Below, piece by piece: positions 24,741 to 37,242 of a stretch of 64,000 nt of DNA. The stretch's first letter is position 1. Each line of letters opens with the position of its first letter. A program made the translations under genes and the position numbers. The notes beneath the pieces were generated by a model. That model did no database searches, was not told the DNA's origin, and saw only the letters and a program-made list of their open reading frames with translations. The stretch comes from Fomitopsis serialis (lineage: Eukaryota; Basidiomycota; Agaricomycetes; Polyporales; Fomitopsidaceae): positions 62,001 to 126,000 of the forward strand of contig NW_025955042.1 in the NCBI RefSeq assembly GCF_022376445.1, written 5' to 3'.

Positions 24741-25220
24741 GACGAAGAAGAATATTACGTACTTAAGAAAGAGTTCGGTCGTGAATGCCAATTTGTCCAT
24801 TTGATCCTACCAGTGAAGCGTCGTGAGCGAAGGCCTAACCTGTGATCAATGAGTGGACGGCCGTCGATCTCCACAATCATCATTTCCTTTGGCGTGTAAG
24901 TAGTACTATACTTGGGCAGATCACTTAGACGGGAAGAATCTGTAAACGAATGGGACTACCTTTGTCATAACAGAAGAGCTGCATCGATATACTGCATGGG
25001 ACGGACCATATTGATCAACGGTCATATGGACGAATCATTGAGGAGGTTCAAACTTATCGTAGCTTCGTGAATGCTGCCATTGATCGCACGGACAGGGCTG
25101 AGTGCGTGCGTTCGGTAGTAATAAATACACGGTCGAGTCGTGAGCTCCGATACAAGTTGTAAAACGCGGTTGCTTTCAACTTCTGCTCCCGTGATTGATC
25201 ACCGCAGTGTGTCTTGCAGC
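24741..25220. other. Intergenic
   Basis: Between two dehydrogenase copies. No other gene seen. Confidence 0.4.
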
Positions 25221-26334
25221 TCAGCGCCTCGTTATATCCTCGGGTTGGTTCAGCAGTCTACCCTCCATACCGCCATCTACCATGATGACTTGGCCAGAGA
25301 CGTGCCCGGACACAGCGGTCGAAGCTACGAAGACGACTTGGGATGCTATGTCCTCCAGAGTAGCAACTCTCTTCAGTGGAATGCTGGTGTAAATCTCTCA
25401 GCGATGCACGCATGATGACAGGTAAGTAGACGGCTTACGTCGCCAGTGCACGATGGAAGGCCTCAGATCGTTGGGGGCTATGTTCGGCCGCTGGCGTTAA
25501 GACTCAACCTGCAGTACTTCAGGATTCGACTTCAATGAAGCGAAACGACAATCCTTTATTCACCCGGAGCGATGAAATTGACCCGCCCACGCGGGGCGAT
25601 CTTGACAATCTCGTTCTTGAGCGACATCGTGGAGCCGTACATCATAGCTAGAAAGACATTTTGAGCGTTTGCAATTGCCAACAGAACCAACGAGCAATAC
25701 ACACCGCTTTTGGTCGCGGAGTAGTCGGCATGGCCGATCTCGCCATACTTTCCTACGGTACTACCTAAGATGACAATGAATGCCTTGTCCTTCTGCTCGT
25801 CCGTTGCATAGGCCAGTTGTTTCAGGTACTCCCTGACGACCAGGAAGACGGACGTTATGTTGGACGCAAAGGTCGATTCCCACTGCGTGAGCGACATCTC
25901 GGCGATGGGCACTTCAGGCTTCGGGTGCCATCCATGGTTTGCGATCAGCACCTGGACTGGACCAAACGGGTCATCTTTGAGTGTGTGGAATATGCGCAGG
26001 ACATCGTCCTCCCTGCTGAGGTTCGCTTGGGCGGTCTGAATGCGGGTATGACCGAACTCGCGGTGGAGAGGTTCGAGGGTCACCACCGTGTTGTTGTAGT
26101 GAGCAGTCACATTCGCTCCGCATTCTTTGAGCCAGATAGGAAAGATGAGGAGCGTTTCGCCCGCTGCGTATACTGGGACTGACTGAGGAAGAGGCGGGCG
26201 GTCACTAGGCCTATGCTTCCGCTAGCACCTATAGTGATGGGTTTTAGTTCTTCCTGGTCGCAAGATAATATATGGACGAGACGGGAATGCTGACCTGTTA
26301 GGAGGACATGGACGCCGATGAGTTGCAAGTCCAT
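25221..26334 (-). CDS. Short-chain dehydrogenase/reductase
   Basis: ATG at 26334 gives MDLQLIGVHVLLTG, joined across an intron to ASGSIGLVTARLFL, the Rossmann cofactor loop (TGxSGxIG). It continues ECGANVTAHYNN, VQVLIANHGW (NAG-type motif), ILGSTVGKYGE, then the catalytic YSATKSG (Tyr-x3-Lys) and VKIAPRGRVNFIAPG. After an intron the last exon ends IPLKRVATLEDIASQVV, VSGHVSGQVIMVDGGMEGRLLN and TGA at 25221-25223. It would be an NAD(P)H-dependent oxidoreductase of unknown substrate. In the exon following APG, a TGA near 25504 replaces the tryptophan expected in the usual PGW motif, so the gene may be inactive. A decayed tandem relative lies downstream. Confidence 0.7.
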
Positions 26335-26657
26335 TGCGTTGCCGATAGATCTGGATCTGAATGGGCGCCTGTCATAAGCTGCACCTTCGGTGTCGCAGTG
26401 GAGATGAAACTCAAACTGGCTGCGCACGCACTGACTCTGTCGTCGTCGTCGTTTGTCGCTTTCTCGTCGCTCCTCGTTGGTCGTGATCACACAGATACTG
26501 TTCGAGGATAAAGAGACTCATCTGATCTAGGCACGCTTCTTTTTGACTTGAACAGACCTGCGGCGGTGACTCAGAACGGACCTGCGGCGGGCCGCATACG
26601 GCTCTAGAGCATTGGATCCTTTTAGCAGCTCAGGGATAGCCTTCTAGCAAACTTGTA
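26335..26657. other. Divergent intergenic region
   Basis: Separates the minus-strand dehydrogenase from a plus-strand gene and could hold both promoters. No motif is convincing. Confidence 0.4.
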
Positions 26658-27859
26658 ATGAATTCGAAGGTGCAGGCAAGACCGTTGGAAGATGACATTG
26701 GAACTACGCGGTTCACCGTCCAAAGGTACGCGATCTATAGGCAACGCTTGCAGTCTATTCATACGTGCCACAGCTCGGATGTCCTGGCGGACATGCGAGT
26801 GAACATCACCGAGGAGGGGTCGGAGAGAGTGATCTGGTACAAGGCAAGTATCTCCATCATCTGTACACAAAGCAGACATCAACTCAGCAGGCTGTGTGAA
26901 GGAAAGATTCCTCGCAGACGATGAAATAGTGGAACACTTCGTTGTATGTGAACAAATACGGGTACCCGTGCATTCCTAACTTTACAGTAGGAGAATGGAA
27001 CGTCGACTCTTCTGTGGACTATTCATCGTCCCAAACGAGGCTGGTACATCCGGCTGCGAACGCCGTCTTTCCCTCCGGACGTGTTCATTCCGCTCCTACC
27101 CCTTCCGCAGACCTCTCCATACTACCTGGACTCTGCGCTGACATTTGCATGTCGAAACCCTCCGCCCTTCTCTCTCACCATATCGTCCGTCCTAAACTTT
27201 GAGCAGTCCCAGGAAACTGCTGAGAAAGACGCGGACAAGACCCAGGATATAACCACCCACGAGTATCCTCCGACCCCTCCGCCACTTGCGCCGAGCGTAG
27301 TGGTCCACCCCCCTCACCGCGTGCCAGTGTGCCAAAACTCGGTGGGTACGACTTCAAACCTCCGCCGGGCCGTACCGCCACTTCGTCCCCTCCTGCGAAA
27401 TCGCCCATCACGCATTTCGTGCTCTCGCCTCAATCGCGGGTCACACCTCAGCAGGCGGAGAGGAGCTCGTTGTTCACGCGGATGTTCTCTGCGCTGAAGA
27501 CCAATGCTCCTGCGCACTCGTACACCTTCGCTCTGTCGCCCATCCCAGACCCGTGGGCGCCATCGACACCATCCGCGCAAGGGCAGTATCGCGATGCAGC
27601 GCCGTCAACGCCCATCCCCTTGCTCACCTTTTTCGACCAGACACCGGTTTGGACGGTTAACTCGGTGTCAGGCGTGATTGAAATCGACATGAAACTCGTC
27701 CGGTCGCTCGGAGTGGAGACGAGCTTCTACATAGCTGTCGCGTTGACCTACCTCGACTTCGTGTCAGACAGGGAGGTAAGCTGTCCCCGCTGATGATCCT
27801 GTCGATGCGTGATTGACACGTTGCCCTTGCAGAGTTACCTCGCCGCGTTAAATGACTGA
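26658..27859 (+). CDS. Conserved-looking protein of unknown function
   Basis: Start at 26658 (MNSKVQARPLEDDIGTTRF). The reading continues through DVLADMRVNITEEGSERVIW, CVKERFLADDEIVEHFVV, ENGTSTLLWTIHRPKRGWYI, LRTPSFPPDVFIPLLPLPQ and SPYYLDSALTFACRNPP. A Pro/Ser-rich linker leads to a C-terminal part FTRMFSALKTNAPAHSYTF, FFDQTPVWTVNSVSGVIEID and SFYIAVALTYLDFVSDRE. The last intron (from 27775) joins to SYLAALND and TGA at 27857-27859. A frame change in CACCCCCCTC (about 27310) would be cured by one more C. The first intron joint is uncertain. It looks cytoplasmic, without a signal peptide or membrane helix. I do not recognise the family. Confidence 0.55.
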
Positions 27860-28518
27860 TGAAGGTCGTCCGGATAGATGGCTATCAACGGGACTCTCTT
27901 GCGTGATTTACTGCTTTCGTGCGGATCGTCGTGCTGTTGATACCCAACGGACTTCCCGGTGACCTGCTTTCGGGGATACTTATTTATTGCCCCCTGTAAT
28001 TGTTTGGATACATCATGTCTTTCGCGCAACCTCCATCAAACTGCGAAAGAGTGACGGCCGAACAGGACTAATAACCTGCTGTAATGCTGTGCGTATTTAC
28101 GGGCTCAGAGCACGTCAGCGTAATAAACGAGCGTGAAACTGCAAGGATTGCCATTGGTTTATTGTAGACGCCCATAGTTATGTGCCCTGCTTAGTCATCG
28201 CCGAATACGGTAGTCTGCCCTGCCGTTGCATCGGTTCTGCTGAGTCGCCAGTCCCCGTCTCACTTCCTGCCCTCGTCGTCGCCGTGCACGACGACGGCGA
28301 ACTCGCACCCTTCGCACGGCCTGACCAGACACTTTCCGTGAGTATGCGATCTGTCATCCTTCCAATGCCTCAGCATGACAACTGCCACGCGTCAGCGTCG
28401 CTTTGAATTCGTCTCGCAGTTCGCCATCAGGCCGTCTTCTTTCCAACTTTCTCCCACAAGAGCTCAAAACCTCGGATTGTGAGCAGCCAGCGGGCTTGCT
28501 AACGTTGGCGTGTACGCT
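27860..28518. other. Promoter region of the kinase gene
   Basis: Pyrimidine-rich 5' region before the ATG at 28519. No separate gene seen. Confidence 0.4.
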
Positions 28519-31500
28519 ATGGACTCCTCCTACTCAAGCCTGCAAGTCCCCGACTCTTCGCAGGCCGGTCCGTCGCGTCATGCGTACCGACCTGCCTCCA
28601 TCCAGCCCACGACTACATCGTCTTCGGCCTCTCCGTCATCGTCCAAGAAGCGAGCCTCGCACACAGTGGTGACGGGGCAGCGAGAGCAGGAAGAGCAGCC
28701 TTCTTATCGCGACATCTACGCGCATCCCGCCGCACTCGAGTATGCCGCCGCTCATCCGAAGCGAACCATACCAAAGTTTGGGCCGTACCTGTTGCTGCAG
28801 ACGTTAGGCGAGGGAGAGTTTGGGAAGGTGAAACTGGGCTTGCACATGCAGTGGGGCGAGGAGGTCGCTGTCAAGTTGATGCGACGGGGGAATATAGATT
28901 CCTCGGTACGCATGTCGAAGGTTGAGAGGGAGATAGAGGTCCTCAAGGTGCGCCGTCCGCATCCTGAGATGATTATATGCAACATTACTAACGTTGTTGA
29001 GTAGAGTCTGAAGCATCCCAACATCGTTCGCCTATACGACGTGATTGAGACCGACAAGTACATCGGCATCATCCTCGAATACGCTTCAGGGGGCGAGCTG
29101 TTCGACCATATCCTGGCCCATCGTTATCTGCGCGAAAAGGACGCGTGCAAGCTATTCTCGCAGCTCATCTCCGGCGTTTGGTACATCCATCAAAAGAAAA
29201 TCGTTCATCGTGACCTCAAGCTCGAGAACCTGCTCCTGGACCGTCACCGTAATGTGATCATCACCGACTTCGGCTTCGCCAACCGCTTCGAGCACCGGTC
29301 GGACGACCTGATGCAGACAAGCTGCGGGTCGCCGTGCTATGCGGCGCCCGAGCTAGTCATATCCGACGGGCTCTATGTCGGTTCCGCTGTCGACATCTGG
29401 TCGTGCGGAGTCATTCTCTATGCAATGCTGGCAGGGTACCTGCCCTTCGACGACGATCCGGCTAACCCGGACGGAGACAACATCAACCTCCTGTACAAGT
29501 ACATTGTCAACACTCCTCTGTCCTTCCCCGACTACATATCCGCCGAAGCCCGTGACCTGCTCTCCATCATGCTTGTCCCGGACCCGTCCCGTCGAGCTGA
29601 CCTGCCCACCATCATGGCTCACCGATGGCTCGCGCCTTGCGTGCACAACTTCAACAAGAGTGTTGCGGACCTTGAGCGCGCGGCTATTGAGCAGCACCAT
29701 CAGAAGCGACTTGCCTACCAGAGGCAGATGAAGCAGGCTGTCCAGACGCAAGAGCCCGCGTCGAAGATTGCGCGCAGCCAGAGCTCGCGGACGGATGGCT
29801 ACAGCGGCTCTGCGAGCGTTGGCCCCCCGTCTCGGTCTAGGAGTAACCGGGACCACGCATATAGTCAGCAAGCGCAGCCGGAATACCTTTACGAGACGTC
29901 TCCGGACGCATCTGTATACTCGACTGCTCCAAGTGCGTCTCGTCGGGCCTTCAACTCGACTATCGTGTTGCCTACATCGACTCCTATGGTGGAAGACGAT
30001 CCGTTTGCGCCCTCGCCCACCGGGGAGAACGATGCAACCGCATCTGCCATGGATACGGCTGCTACCAATGGAACCACTTCCGAAGAGACAAGGAAGATCA
30101 ACGGTTCCTCGCCACCCGTCTCCAGCAGCAAGACTTCTCCCGACGGCAAGCGCAAGGGTGGCATGCGTCATACCATTCAGGTTGAGTATGGGGAATCCGA
30201 CGGCAGGGAGCCCCAGCACAAGAGCAGCAGCCGCACAACTAATGGGGCCTCCTCGGCGGGCCCATCCAACCCCGAAAAGGAGCGCTCTCAGAGGAAGGCG
30301 TCTGTCGATGTTACCAGGCGCAGCTCGACGAAGGCCTTGCCGAGCACACCCTCAGCGACTGTCTCCCGAGATCGCTCCGAGACGATCACCCAGCGACTCG
30401 TCTCTGCGCAAAGCGCAACTGCCCCGCCTGTCGCGATCGAGGTCACAGGACCGCCCGTCTCGCCAGGGTTTTCTCCCGAGGAGAAGGCGCCAACGGCATC
30501 CGAGAAGACGGACTCCGCGTCGTCGAAGCAGAGCCGGCACAGGAAGGGTCTTTCCATTGACAAGATTGGCATCTCCAAGCTCTTCGGTGCTTCGCCGGAG
30601 CAGCCTACCAATGGTGTGCAGCGCGCGCCCTCGCAGAGCAAGAAGAATGGCCCTGGCCGTGCGCCATCCACGGATGCCATGGCAAACGGCAAACATGACG
30701 TCGGAAGGCGGCCCTCGACGTTGCAGGTCCCTGTATCTCCCACATCCCCGACCGCGTCCGAACCTACAGCGACGCTCAGCCCAGATGGCTCTATCAGCAG
30801 TAAGAAGTCAAGGCGGAACACGCTCACCGTCATGGTCGAGCCGCTCAGCCGGACTATTAAGCAGCGCACGAAGGGCAGGACGGCGGAGACGCCTGTCAAG
30901 GAGAAGGCAATGGAGAAACAGCCGTCCTCAGACGGCGCACCCGCCGTTCCCCCGAAGTCGCCCGTCGTCGTCACTCCCGCGACGCCCCAATATGCGCAGC
31001 AGCGTGGTGTACCACCGACCCCAGTCGGAGGTCCCCACCTCGCTGTGCCGGCCTCGACGGTCAAGGCCAGCAGGGTCATGCAGTGGTTCAGGTCGAAGAG
31101 CAAGGGCAAGAACACCGACGACGAGGCGGAGAAGGGCTCCGGCGCGTCAGATATCGAGGTCGTCCAGCGAGACATGACGCCGTCGTCCTCTGGTACAATG
31201 AGTGGCAACGTCGCGATGGGTTACCTTACCACGCCGACATCCGAGTACAACCGCTCGCCTGTGGCAGACGGGCACCCGCAGCGGTCCGCGTCGACGCACA
31301 ACGAGTCCCCGCACGTGGGTAACAGCCTCGCGGACCGCGTGCGCAACATCGGGACGGGTGCGAAGAAGAGCGCGCATGAGTACCCTGACATTCGCAGGCA
31401 CCATGGCCCGCTCGATCAGACGACGGTCACGACGCACCCGCCGCCGGAGGTCATGAAGCATGTCAAGACCGTCCTCGAGGGCATGGGGGTCGAAATCCAC

Positions 31501-32053
31501 ATCGAGACGGATTACAAGTACAGATGTGTCCGGCCGAAGCGCAGAAGGGTTGGCTTGGGTTTGCGCGAGGGATCCGTGGCCGCATTCTCAATGGTCGGTT
31601 CGGCTGCCTCTAACGGCGTAAGTGGGCGAGCCATTTACGTGCTATGTGCTTCCTGTGACTGACGTGTACTCGTAGGTTGACAAGCGCGGCTTGCCCCAGC
31701 CTCCTCAGTCCTACGGCACCTTCAGCGGAACAGGTGGCATGCTCAGGGGACTACTGATGCGCCGCCAGTCTTCTCAGGTGTCCACGAACTCGCTCAATCA
31801 GAACGGTGCTCAGTCGTACGACGGCGAGACCTCGCCGGACGCCCTCATTGCGGCAGCAGTGCCCGGTGGCTCGGACGTACCAGTCGCCGAGTCCGTCTAT
31901 GGCGACTCTCAACAAGACCAAGGAGACGAAATCAGGTTCTCCGTTGAGTTGACGCGCATCGACCGCTTGGACGATACGTACAGTCTCGATATTAGACGGC
32001 TCAAGGGCAACCTCCGGAGCTACAAGTTTGTATATGACACGCTCAGAAAGTGA
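28519..32053 (+). CDS. CAMKL-family Ser/Thr kinase with C-terminal KA1 domain (Kin4-like)
   Basis: Three phase-0 exons (28519-28947, 29005-31617, 31676-32053) give about 1,139 residues without a frame break. A Ser-rich N-terminus is followed by the kinase domain: GEGEFGKVKLG loop, VAVKLM lysine, IVHRDLKLENLL catalytic loop, ITDFGFANRF (DFG), CGSPCYAAPE activation segment and DIWSCGVILYAMLAGYLPF. A long Ser/Thr/Pro-rich, probably disordered middle of about 600 residues follows. The end (IRFSVELTRIDRLDDTYSLD ... GNLRSYKFVYDTLRK) matches a kinase-associated-1 domain, which binds acidic membrane lipids in Kin1/Kin2/Kin4/MARK kinases. Such kinases act in polarity and the spindle-position checkpoint. 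The Kin4 label is by resemblance of the GEGEFGKVKLG region and layout. Confidence 0.88.
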
Positions 32054-32883
32054 GTGCAATGTGCCGTCCTGTTTCGCGACCTCTGTTGTTGATATAATTC
32101 GACTAGCCGAGCTGATCTCCAGCGTGCGGGGTAGAATCACCCCCTCACGCATACCGAGCATGCGTTGTGTGTTGTCGTCTCTGTTTCTCTCCTTTCTGCG
32201 TCGGGGCTCGGGACACCATCTCGCATATTCGTATACCTAATTAATCCGTCCGCAAGCATCCCATCATCCATTCACTCTAATATTCTCCTTCCGTGTACTC
32301 TGGATTCGGTACAGGCACTGCTCACCCCACCCCCTCTTTGGCATACGCTTCGGTTGCCTGGCTCACTATTCCCTCGCTGTTATTGGTGTTCTGATCGTGT
32401 TCTCGTGTCTTGGTCGCAAGGTGGATAGTGCGACAATACAGCAGTCGCCCCATACCTACATGCATATCACTCCCTACACTCCCATTACCCCAAATATACC
32501 AGACTCATTAATTATTATGCGCTCTGCGTGAGTCTAGTGTGTTCTTGTCACGAGTAATCTCATCCCCTTGGCGGCGAGCGTTGCCGACAAACCGTCAGAA
32601 ATTGTAGATTTAATCCAGTCAGCCTCGATGGTGGCTGACATGGACAACTTGTGCGCGCTTCCCACTTTCACTACTACTTGTACGACCTCTCCCACCTTTG
32701 TCTGTTTATTCTTCAGCTACAATCTAGTGTACTACGCCAGCGGCCCGCGGTACTCCTTCTGGTGAGTGGCAAGGGAGTATTGTCGACCTCGAAGTTCACC
32801 GACTACGTGCAAGCAGTCACCACTCTAATACAGCTACTACACACTCCTTGTCCGAGAAACAGAAACCATACGTCCCAATCATA
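32054..32883. other. Intergenic between kinase and next gene
   Basis: Likely 3' UTR of the kinase, then the promoter of the downstream gene. No additional gene supported. Confidence 0.4.
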
Positions 32884-34731
32884 ATGACATCTCAATTCAG
32901 ACGACAAGAAACCAGGCGGTCGGCCACGGCGAAATACAAACCATATACTCTCGCGTACGATGACGACGAAGACGAGTTCACACCGGCACCCAAGAAGAAG
33001 ACCTCTCGCACGGCGGTCTCGAGGACGCCTTCCTCGGAGAAGAAGAAACCTAAGACGACTTCTGAGCCCCTCCCACCGCCGACGACCAACCTGGGGATGC
33101 CTACGCGCGAGCAGTACAAGGCCATCGAGCACGAGTACATCCAGTCGCTGCACCCGCGCAAGCGGGAGAAGGCCCTCCTCAGCCAGGAGATGTTCGACAT
33201 GGTCTGGGAGGTCCTGCACGACCCGCTCCGCTCGCGCGTCGGCTCGCCGCAGTTCCGCTGGTGGGTCCGCAAGATGTTCGTTCTCTCGCAAGTCCGCTCG
33301 GAGATGTTGTCCGGGACCATCACGACCGACGCGCAGCCCGCCGCCGTCGACGGAAGCACGCCCGTGGTGCTGCATGAGGATCGCCCGGTCGCGCTGAAGG
33401 AGCAGATTTACGAGGTGCTGTGCTATTGCCATGATCTGTCGAACCACGGCGGGCGCGACAAGACGACGATGGTGATCCGCGAACACTACTCGTGGATCCC
33501 GAAGGAGCTCATCGCCCAGTTTGTCAAGGTCTGTCCGACGTGCATCTACAAGAAGACGGGCAGCAGGGACCTGCTGCATGCGCTGGGCGACGTCGGGAAC
33601 TCACCTTTACTCAGGATGGAGGGTAACGGAGGAAGTTTAGGTGTCGGTGTCGCTGGGCCGCCCGCACATGTGCACGAGCCGCTGCCAAGCGCCGGATTCC
33701 CGCGCCTCCCAATCTTGCCAGAGCCCTCTGCAGTCCCTGTGCTCGTCAAGACTGAGTCGACGCCTTCGCCTGAGTGGCCTGCTGTCCCTTTGCCGCCTGT
33801 GCACGCTCCCTCCGCCTCTCAGACTGTACCCGTTCCTGCCGGCGACTCTTCTCTCTTGCCTCCTCTGCACTCTTGGATGCCTGCTAGCTACGCCTCTCCG
33901 AACGACTGGTCCTCTGTCTCTGTTCCTAGCCACTCGGACATGACGCCTAGCATGTACTCTCAGGCTCGACACAGCTACTCTCAAGCTCAAGCTCAAGGCT
34001 TCCAAGACCTGCCACCGATCCGGCGACTGCATAGTGCGGATGACGCTTTTGCCTACAACAACAACACACGCGTCACCCTTCCACCTCTGCAGCAAGTACT
34101 CTCCGACGGCGGTCTGGGCACTGGGCAGCAACTTCTGACTTCTGCCTGGGGTGCGGCGCCGAATATGTCTGTCTGGGATCCCTGTTCCCCTAGCTGGACC
34201 GCCCCACCTTTCTCTCAACCCGCCGACAGCTCCGCTTACGCTGCCTTCAGTTTTGTCTCGCCGCTCAGCTCGCCCTCACGAAGGTGGTACACTCTTCTCG
34301 ACGACCATGCACGCGATCACTCCGGCATGCGTCTTGACCAACCCGAACAGGCTGCTCCTGACACGCTCCACATCGACCCTGCCCTGCTCGGCTCTGCGGA
34401 CGACGGCTACTTCTCGTTCACACCAAACGGCGGCTCGCCCTTCCGTCCGACGAACGACCGGTCTCTCAGTGGTCACTCAGACGCGGACGCAGACGCTGAG
34501 ACGCCCCGCCGTGTGCGGCGTACCCTGTCTGTGCAGTCGCTCATCGTAGGCTCCACGTCGATGAACTCGCTCACGCTGCGCATCGAAGGCGAAGACGACG
34601 ATGAGGCCGCGCAGGGTACGCCAGTGAGGCGGGCGGTTGCAGGCGTGCTGGAGGACGGGCGGAGCCCCGGCGGAAGCGTGTATCTGCACCCGTCGAGATT
34701 CTTACTTGGTGCGGTGGGGAGGCAGGCGTGA
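32884..34731 (+). CDS. Protein with retroviral-type integrase zinc-binding fold (domesticated)
   Basis: Single exon, 615 residues, start MTSQFRRQETRRSATAKY. A basic, acidic-patched N-terminus precedes a conserved block (YKAIEHEYIQSLHPRKREKA, EMFDMVWEVLHDPLRSR, FRWWVRKMF). Next comes a segment matching the H2C2 integrase zinc-binding module: EVLCYCHDLSNHGGRDKTTM, REHYSWIPKELIAQFVKVC, PTC. The remaining 380 residues are Pro/Ser-rich with no DDE catalytic core, RT or protease. It is therefore not an active retroelement but a host-like gene using the integrase-type module, as in KRBA2/GIN-type proteins. A DNA-binding or transcriptional role is inferred. The frame is clean throughout. Confidence 0.75.
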   Translation: MTSQFRRQETRRSATAKYKPYTLAYDDDEDEFTPAPKKKTSRTAVSRTPSSEKKKPKTTSEPLPPPTTNLGMPTREQYKAIEHEYIQSLHPRKREKALLSQEMFDMVWEVLHDPLRSRVGSPQFRWWVRKMFVLSQVRSEMLSGTITTDAQPAAVDGSTPVVLHEDRPVALKEQIYEVLCYCHDLSNHGGRDKTTMVIREHYSWIPKELIAQFVKVCPTCIYKKTGSRDLLHALGDVGNSPLLRMEGNGGSLGVGVAGPPAHVHEPLPSAGFPRLPILPEPSAVPVLVKTESTPSPEWPAVPLPPVHAPSASQTVPVPAGDSSLLPPLHSWMPASYASPNDWSSVSVPSHSDMTPSMYSQARHSYSQAQAQGFQDLPPIRRLHSADDAFAYNNNTRVTLPPLQQVLSDGGLGTGQQLLTSAWGAAPNMSVWDPCSPSWTAPPFSQPADSSAYAAFSFVSPLSSPSRRWYTLLDDHARDHSGMRLDQPEQAAPDTLHIDPALLGSADDGYFSFTPNGGSPFRPTNDRSLSGHSDADADAETPRRVRRTLSVQSLIVGSTSMNSLTLRIEGEDDDEAAQGTPVRRAVAGVLEDGRSPGGSVYLHPSRFLLGAVGRQA

Positions 34732-35317
34732 GCGTCGGCGCGGAGGTAACGGCGCGTTGCGCTGGCGAGCTGCACGACGGTCTGGAAGACAGCCTCGTGT
34801 CGACATATGGTACACATACTACATTTTACTACATCCATGCATTCGCTACGAACCCATTTCGTATAATATGTCTATGTATATATGTAGGCATGGTTAAGAT
34901 GTGATGCACGCGGGACTTAGACTAGATTCCTATCATGCTGCGAACAACGAAGGATACTATCTCGGCTTCAACGCTTTACAGTAAAAGAGATACTTTCCAG
35001 CTTTGTACAAGCTGCACAGCCTGCACCTCGACCTCCCGTATCCCTGAGCCGGTTAGCTCAGAGTCATGATCAGAGTCTCAGACTGCCGGATACGGCAATT
35101 GTCGTCGCTGGTCACGGCTTCGCGAAGCTCCGTTGCGGAGTCACTACTGCTCTCTTTGGTTGTAGGAAATTCGCGCGTCCGAGCCGCATCACCCAAAACG
35201 TGCATGCAGTGACTCGGTTTCGGCGAGATATAATGGTAACTTGGAGCGGTTGGCGACTCAGAGTTCCGCTTGTCCTCAACATCCGTCTCTACCTCTCCCC
35301 ACCTCTAGCAGGACGCC
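34732..35317 (+). promoter_or_regulatory. Upstream region of F-box copy A; TATA box
   Basis: The last 130 bp are shared with the promoter at 41340-41449: CACCCAAAACGTGCATGCA, TGACTC, GGCGAGATATA. TATAAT at 35229-35234 is 84 bp before the ATG. The rest of the stretch (34732-35180) shows no gene. Confidence 0.5.
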
Positions 35318-37109
35318 ATGCTGCCGTACGCGCATCCCCATATTCCACTTGATGTGGTAGAAGAGATCTTCAAGTATCTGTCGCCATATGCCCTGGGCAA
35401 AAACGACCGCAAATTACTTGATGCTGAGGCCGCGCATGTTGCACAGGCAGGCCTTGCTAGTTGTGCCCGAGCATGCCGCGCTTTCCAGAGGCCTGCCGTG
35501 GAAGTTCTATGGAGGGAGCAACGGCTCATCCACGCTTGCGGTGTCCTCCCGAGCTTCACCCTTACCAGCGTTGGGGTCGGGCTCGGAGACGCGACCAATT
35601 TGATGAAGACGGCGATGGAAACGACGACTGGTCCGAAGACGTCGATGTGCGCAACCGTTTGAAGCCTCGTACATATGTGAGTCTGGCACTAAACCTTCTG
35701 TGGCAACCCCGTAATCATGGTGGACCTCCTATATGCGCAGTATCATCTACCGGGACCTATCTCGTCCGAGCAATGGTCTCGCTTCGAGTACTATGCGCAC
35801 TTCATCCGCTCTCTCTATCATGGCATCTCGGAGAGACTGGATTCGACCACTTTTTCTATCTCCATCAGCACGCACACGGCAAACCGCTCTTTCCCAACTT
35901 GCACAAGCTAGAATGGGATCATGCCACCCCTGACCTGGCCTTGGTCATCTCACCGACCATCCGTGTCCTCCGGCTTCCAGAGCACGACAGCTCCAGTACG
36001 GACGAGTATCGCCTGCGGCGCCACGCATTCAAGACGCAGCTCCCTAGCGTACTTCGCAGTCTCCCGAACGTGGAAACACTGGAGTACTACGACTCGGCCA
36101 TGAAGGCTTCTGGCATACATTCGCGCCAGGTCCGGATCACCAGTTCGTCGCTCAAAATATTTCCGTGCTGCATATTTCGGAGCCGTATAGCGCTTTGATG
36201 AAAGGTGCCCTTGCGGCTGTGTCGACGATCCAGACACTTACTCAACTGAGGATCGATGTCGCGCTCTCGAGCCGTTGGGTGACAACGGGACGCTTGAAGG
36301 CTGGGACAAGACGCGTATCCGCACATTTGCAAGACTGCGGCACTTGCAGATTGAGGCGAACATGGGACAGTCTGCAGTCATCCTCGAGCTATCGTCGCAC
36401 CCAATCTCAAGGATGTCGAAGTGAAGCGTGATCCCGAGAGTGATCCTTGCAATTACCCGTTTTCGCTCCCGGAAGCCTTGGAGCCTCTGTGTAACCGGAA
36501 CGCGTCGTCTCTGCGGAAGGTGTACCTCGGCTTGCAATACTTTTACGTACCCAAGTGGTATCCGGATCGGGGAATCCCACCGGAGACGGAACCGATCTTC
36601 CTCACTCTGACGAAGCCGTTGCTCCAGCTTCATCAGCTCCGGGAGCTCAATATCTACATCTACCCTGGCGAACACCGTGGTCCCATAGACGTACCTCTGC
36701 CTTCTATGTTGGCGCGTGGCCAATGCTGGAGACCCTCATCGTGGAAGTGGCCATCTTCACACCCGACGCGCTTCGGGCGGTCGTGCACGCTTGCCCTCAG
36801 CTGAAGTGTCTGATTGGCAAGTGCCTGTCGGATGACTTCCTGAAGCTGCCGGCGGCGTCTGACCAGCTCGGCGGTTCCCGTCGCGCAGTGTCCGAGTCTA
36901 CAGGACATGGGCTTCGTCAGTTACGCCTCTTCAAAGCCACCAAGGTAGATGACCCTGCGGACATCACGAAGATCGCATACTTCCTGGACGAGCTGTTCCC
37001 TCGACTTCGCCTCGAGCTGTGTGTGACTCAGGACACCTACGTATTCAGGAATCAGGAAAATTGGATACCCGTTCTGCTGGAGGTGGTGAGGATTTCAAGT
37101 CGTACGTGA
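35318..37109 (+). pseudogene. F-box/LRR gene copy A with several one-base deletions
   Basis: Starts MLPYAHPHIPLDVVEEIFKY (F-box), then ACRAFQRPAVEVLWREQRLI. A phase-0 intron (GTGAGT to GCAG, about 35677-35750) is followed by leucine-rich blocks and the end LPAASDQLGGSRRAVSES ... NQENWIPVLLEVVRI before TGA at 37107-37109. Compared with copy B at 41450 it lacks single bases near 35570, 36083, 36280 and 36387, each shifting frame, while sequence on both sides remains similar. It is either a decaying copy or an affected assembly. It would be an SCF ubiquitin-ligase adaptor if functional. Confidence 0.7.
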
Positions 37110-37242
37110 TGCTAGTATTCTTGATCTGTGCCTCCTGCTCTTCGTAGTTTGCTCAAAGCGGACACGGTGCCGTATTCGTAAAAGGATAGTAATGGTCTAC
37201 CATTCACGTCGTCTCCGTTTTTCGACACGGTTGCTGTGTACT

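Noticed and set aside
29353..31208. Long frames antisense to the KA1 kinase (288, 306 and 469 codons in other frames)
   Set aside because: Shadows of the high-GC kinase coding sequence, which itself has an unmistakable kinase and KA1 domain.
35045..35130. tRNA-like start GAGCCGGTTAGCTCAG
   Set aside because: The D-arm-like start is followed by no anticodon stem and no T arm, and the acceptor strand has no partner.
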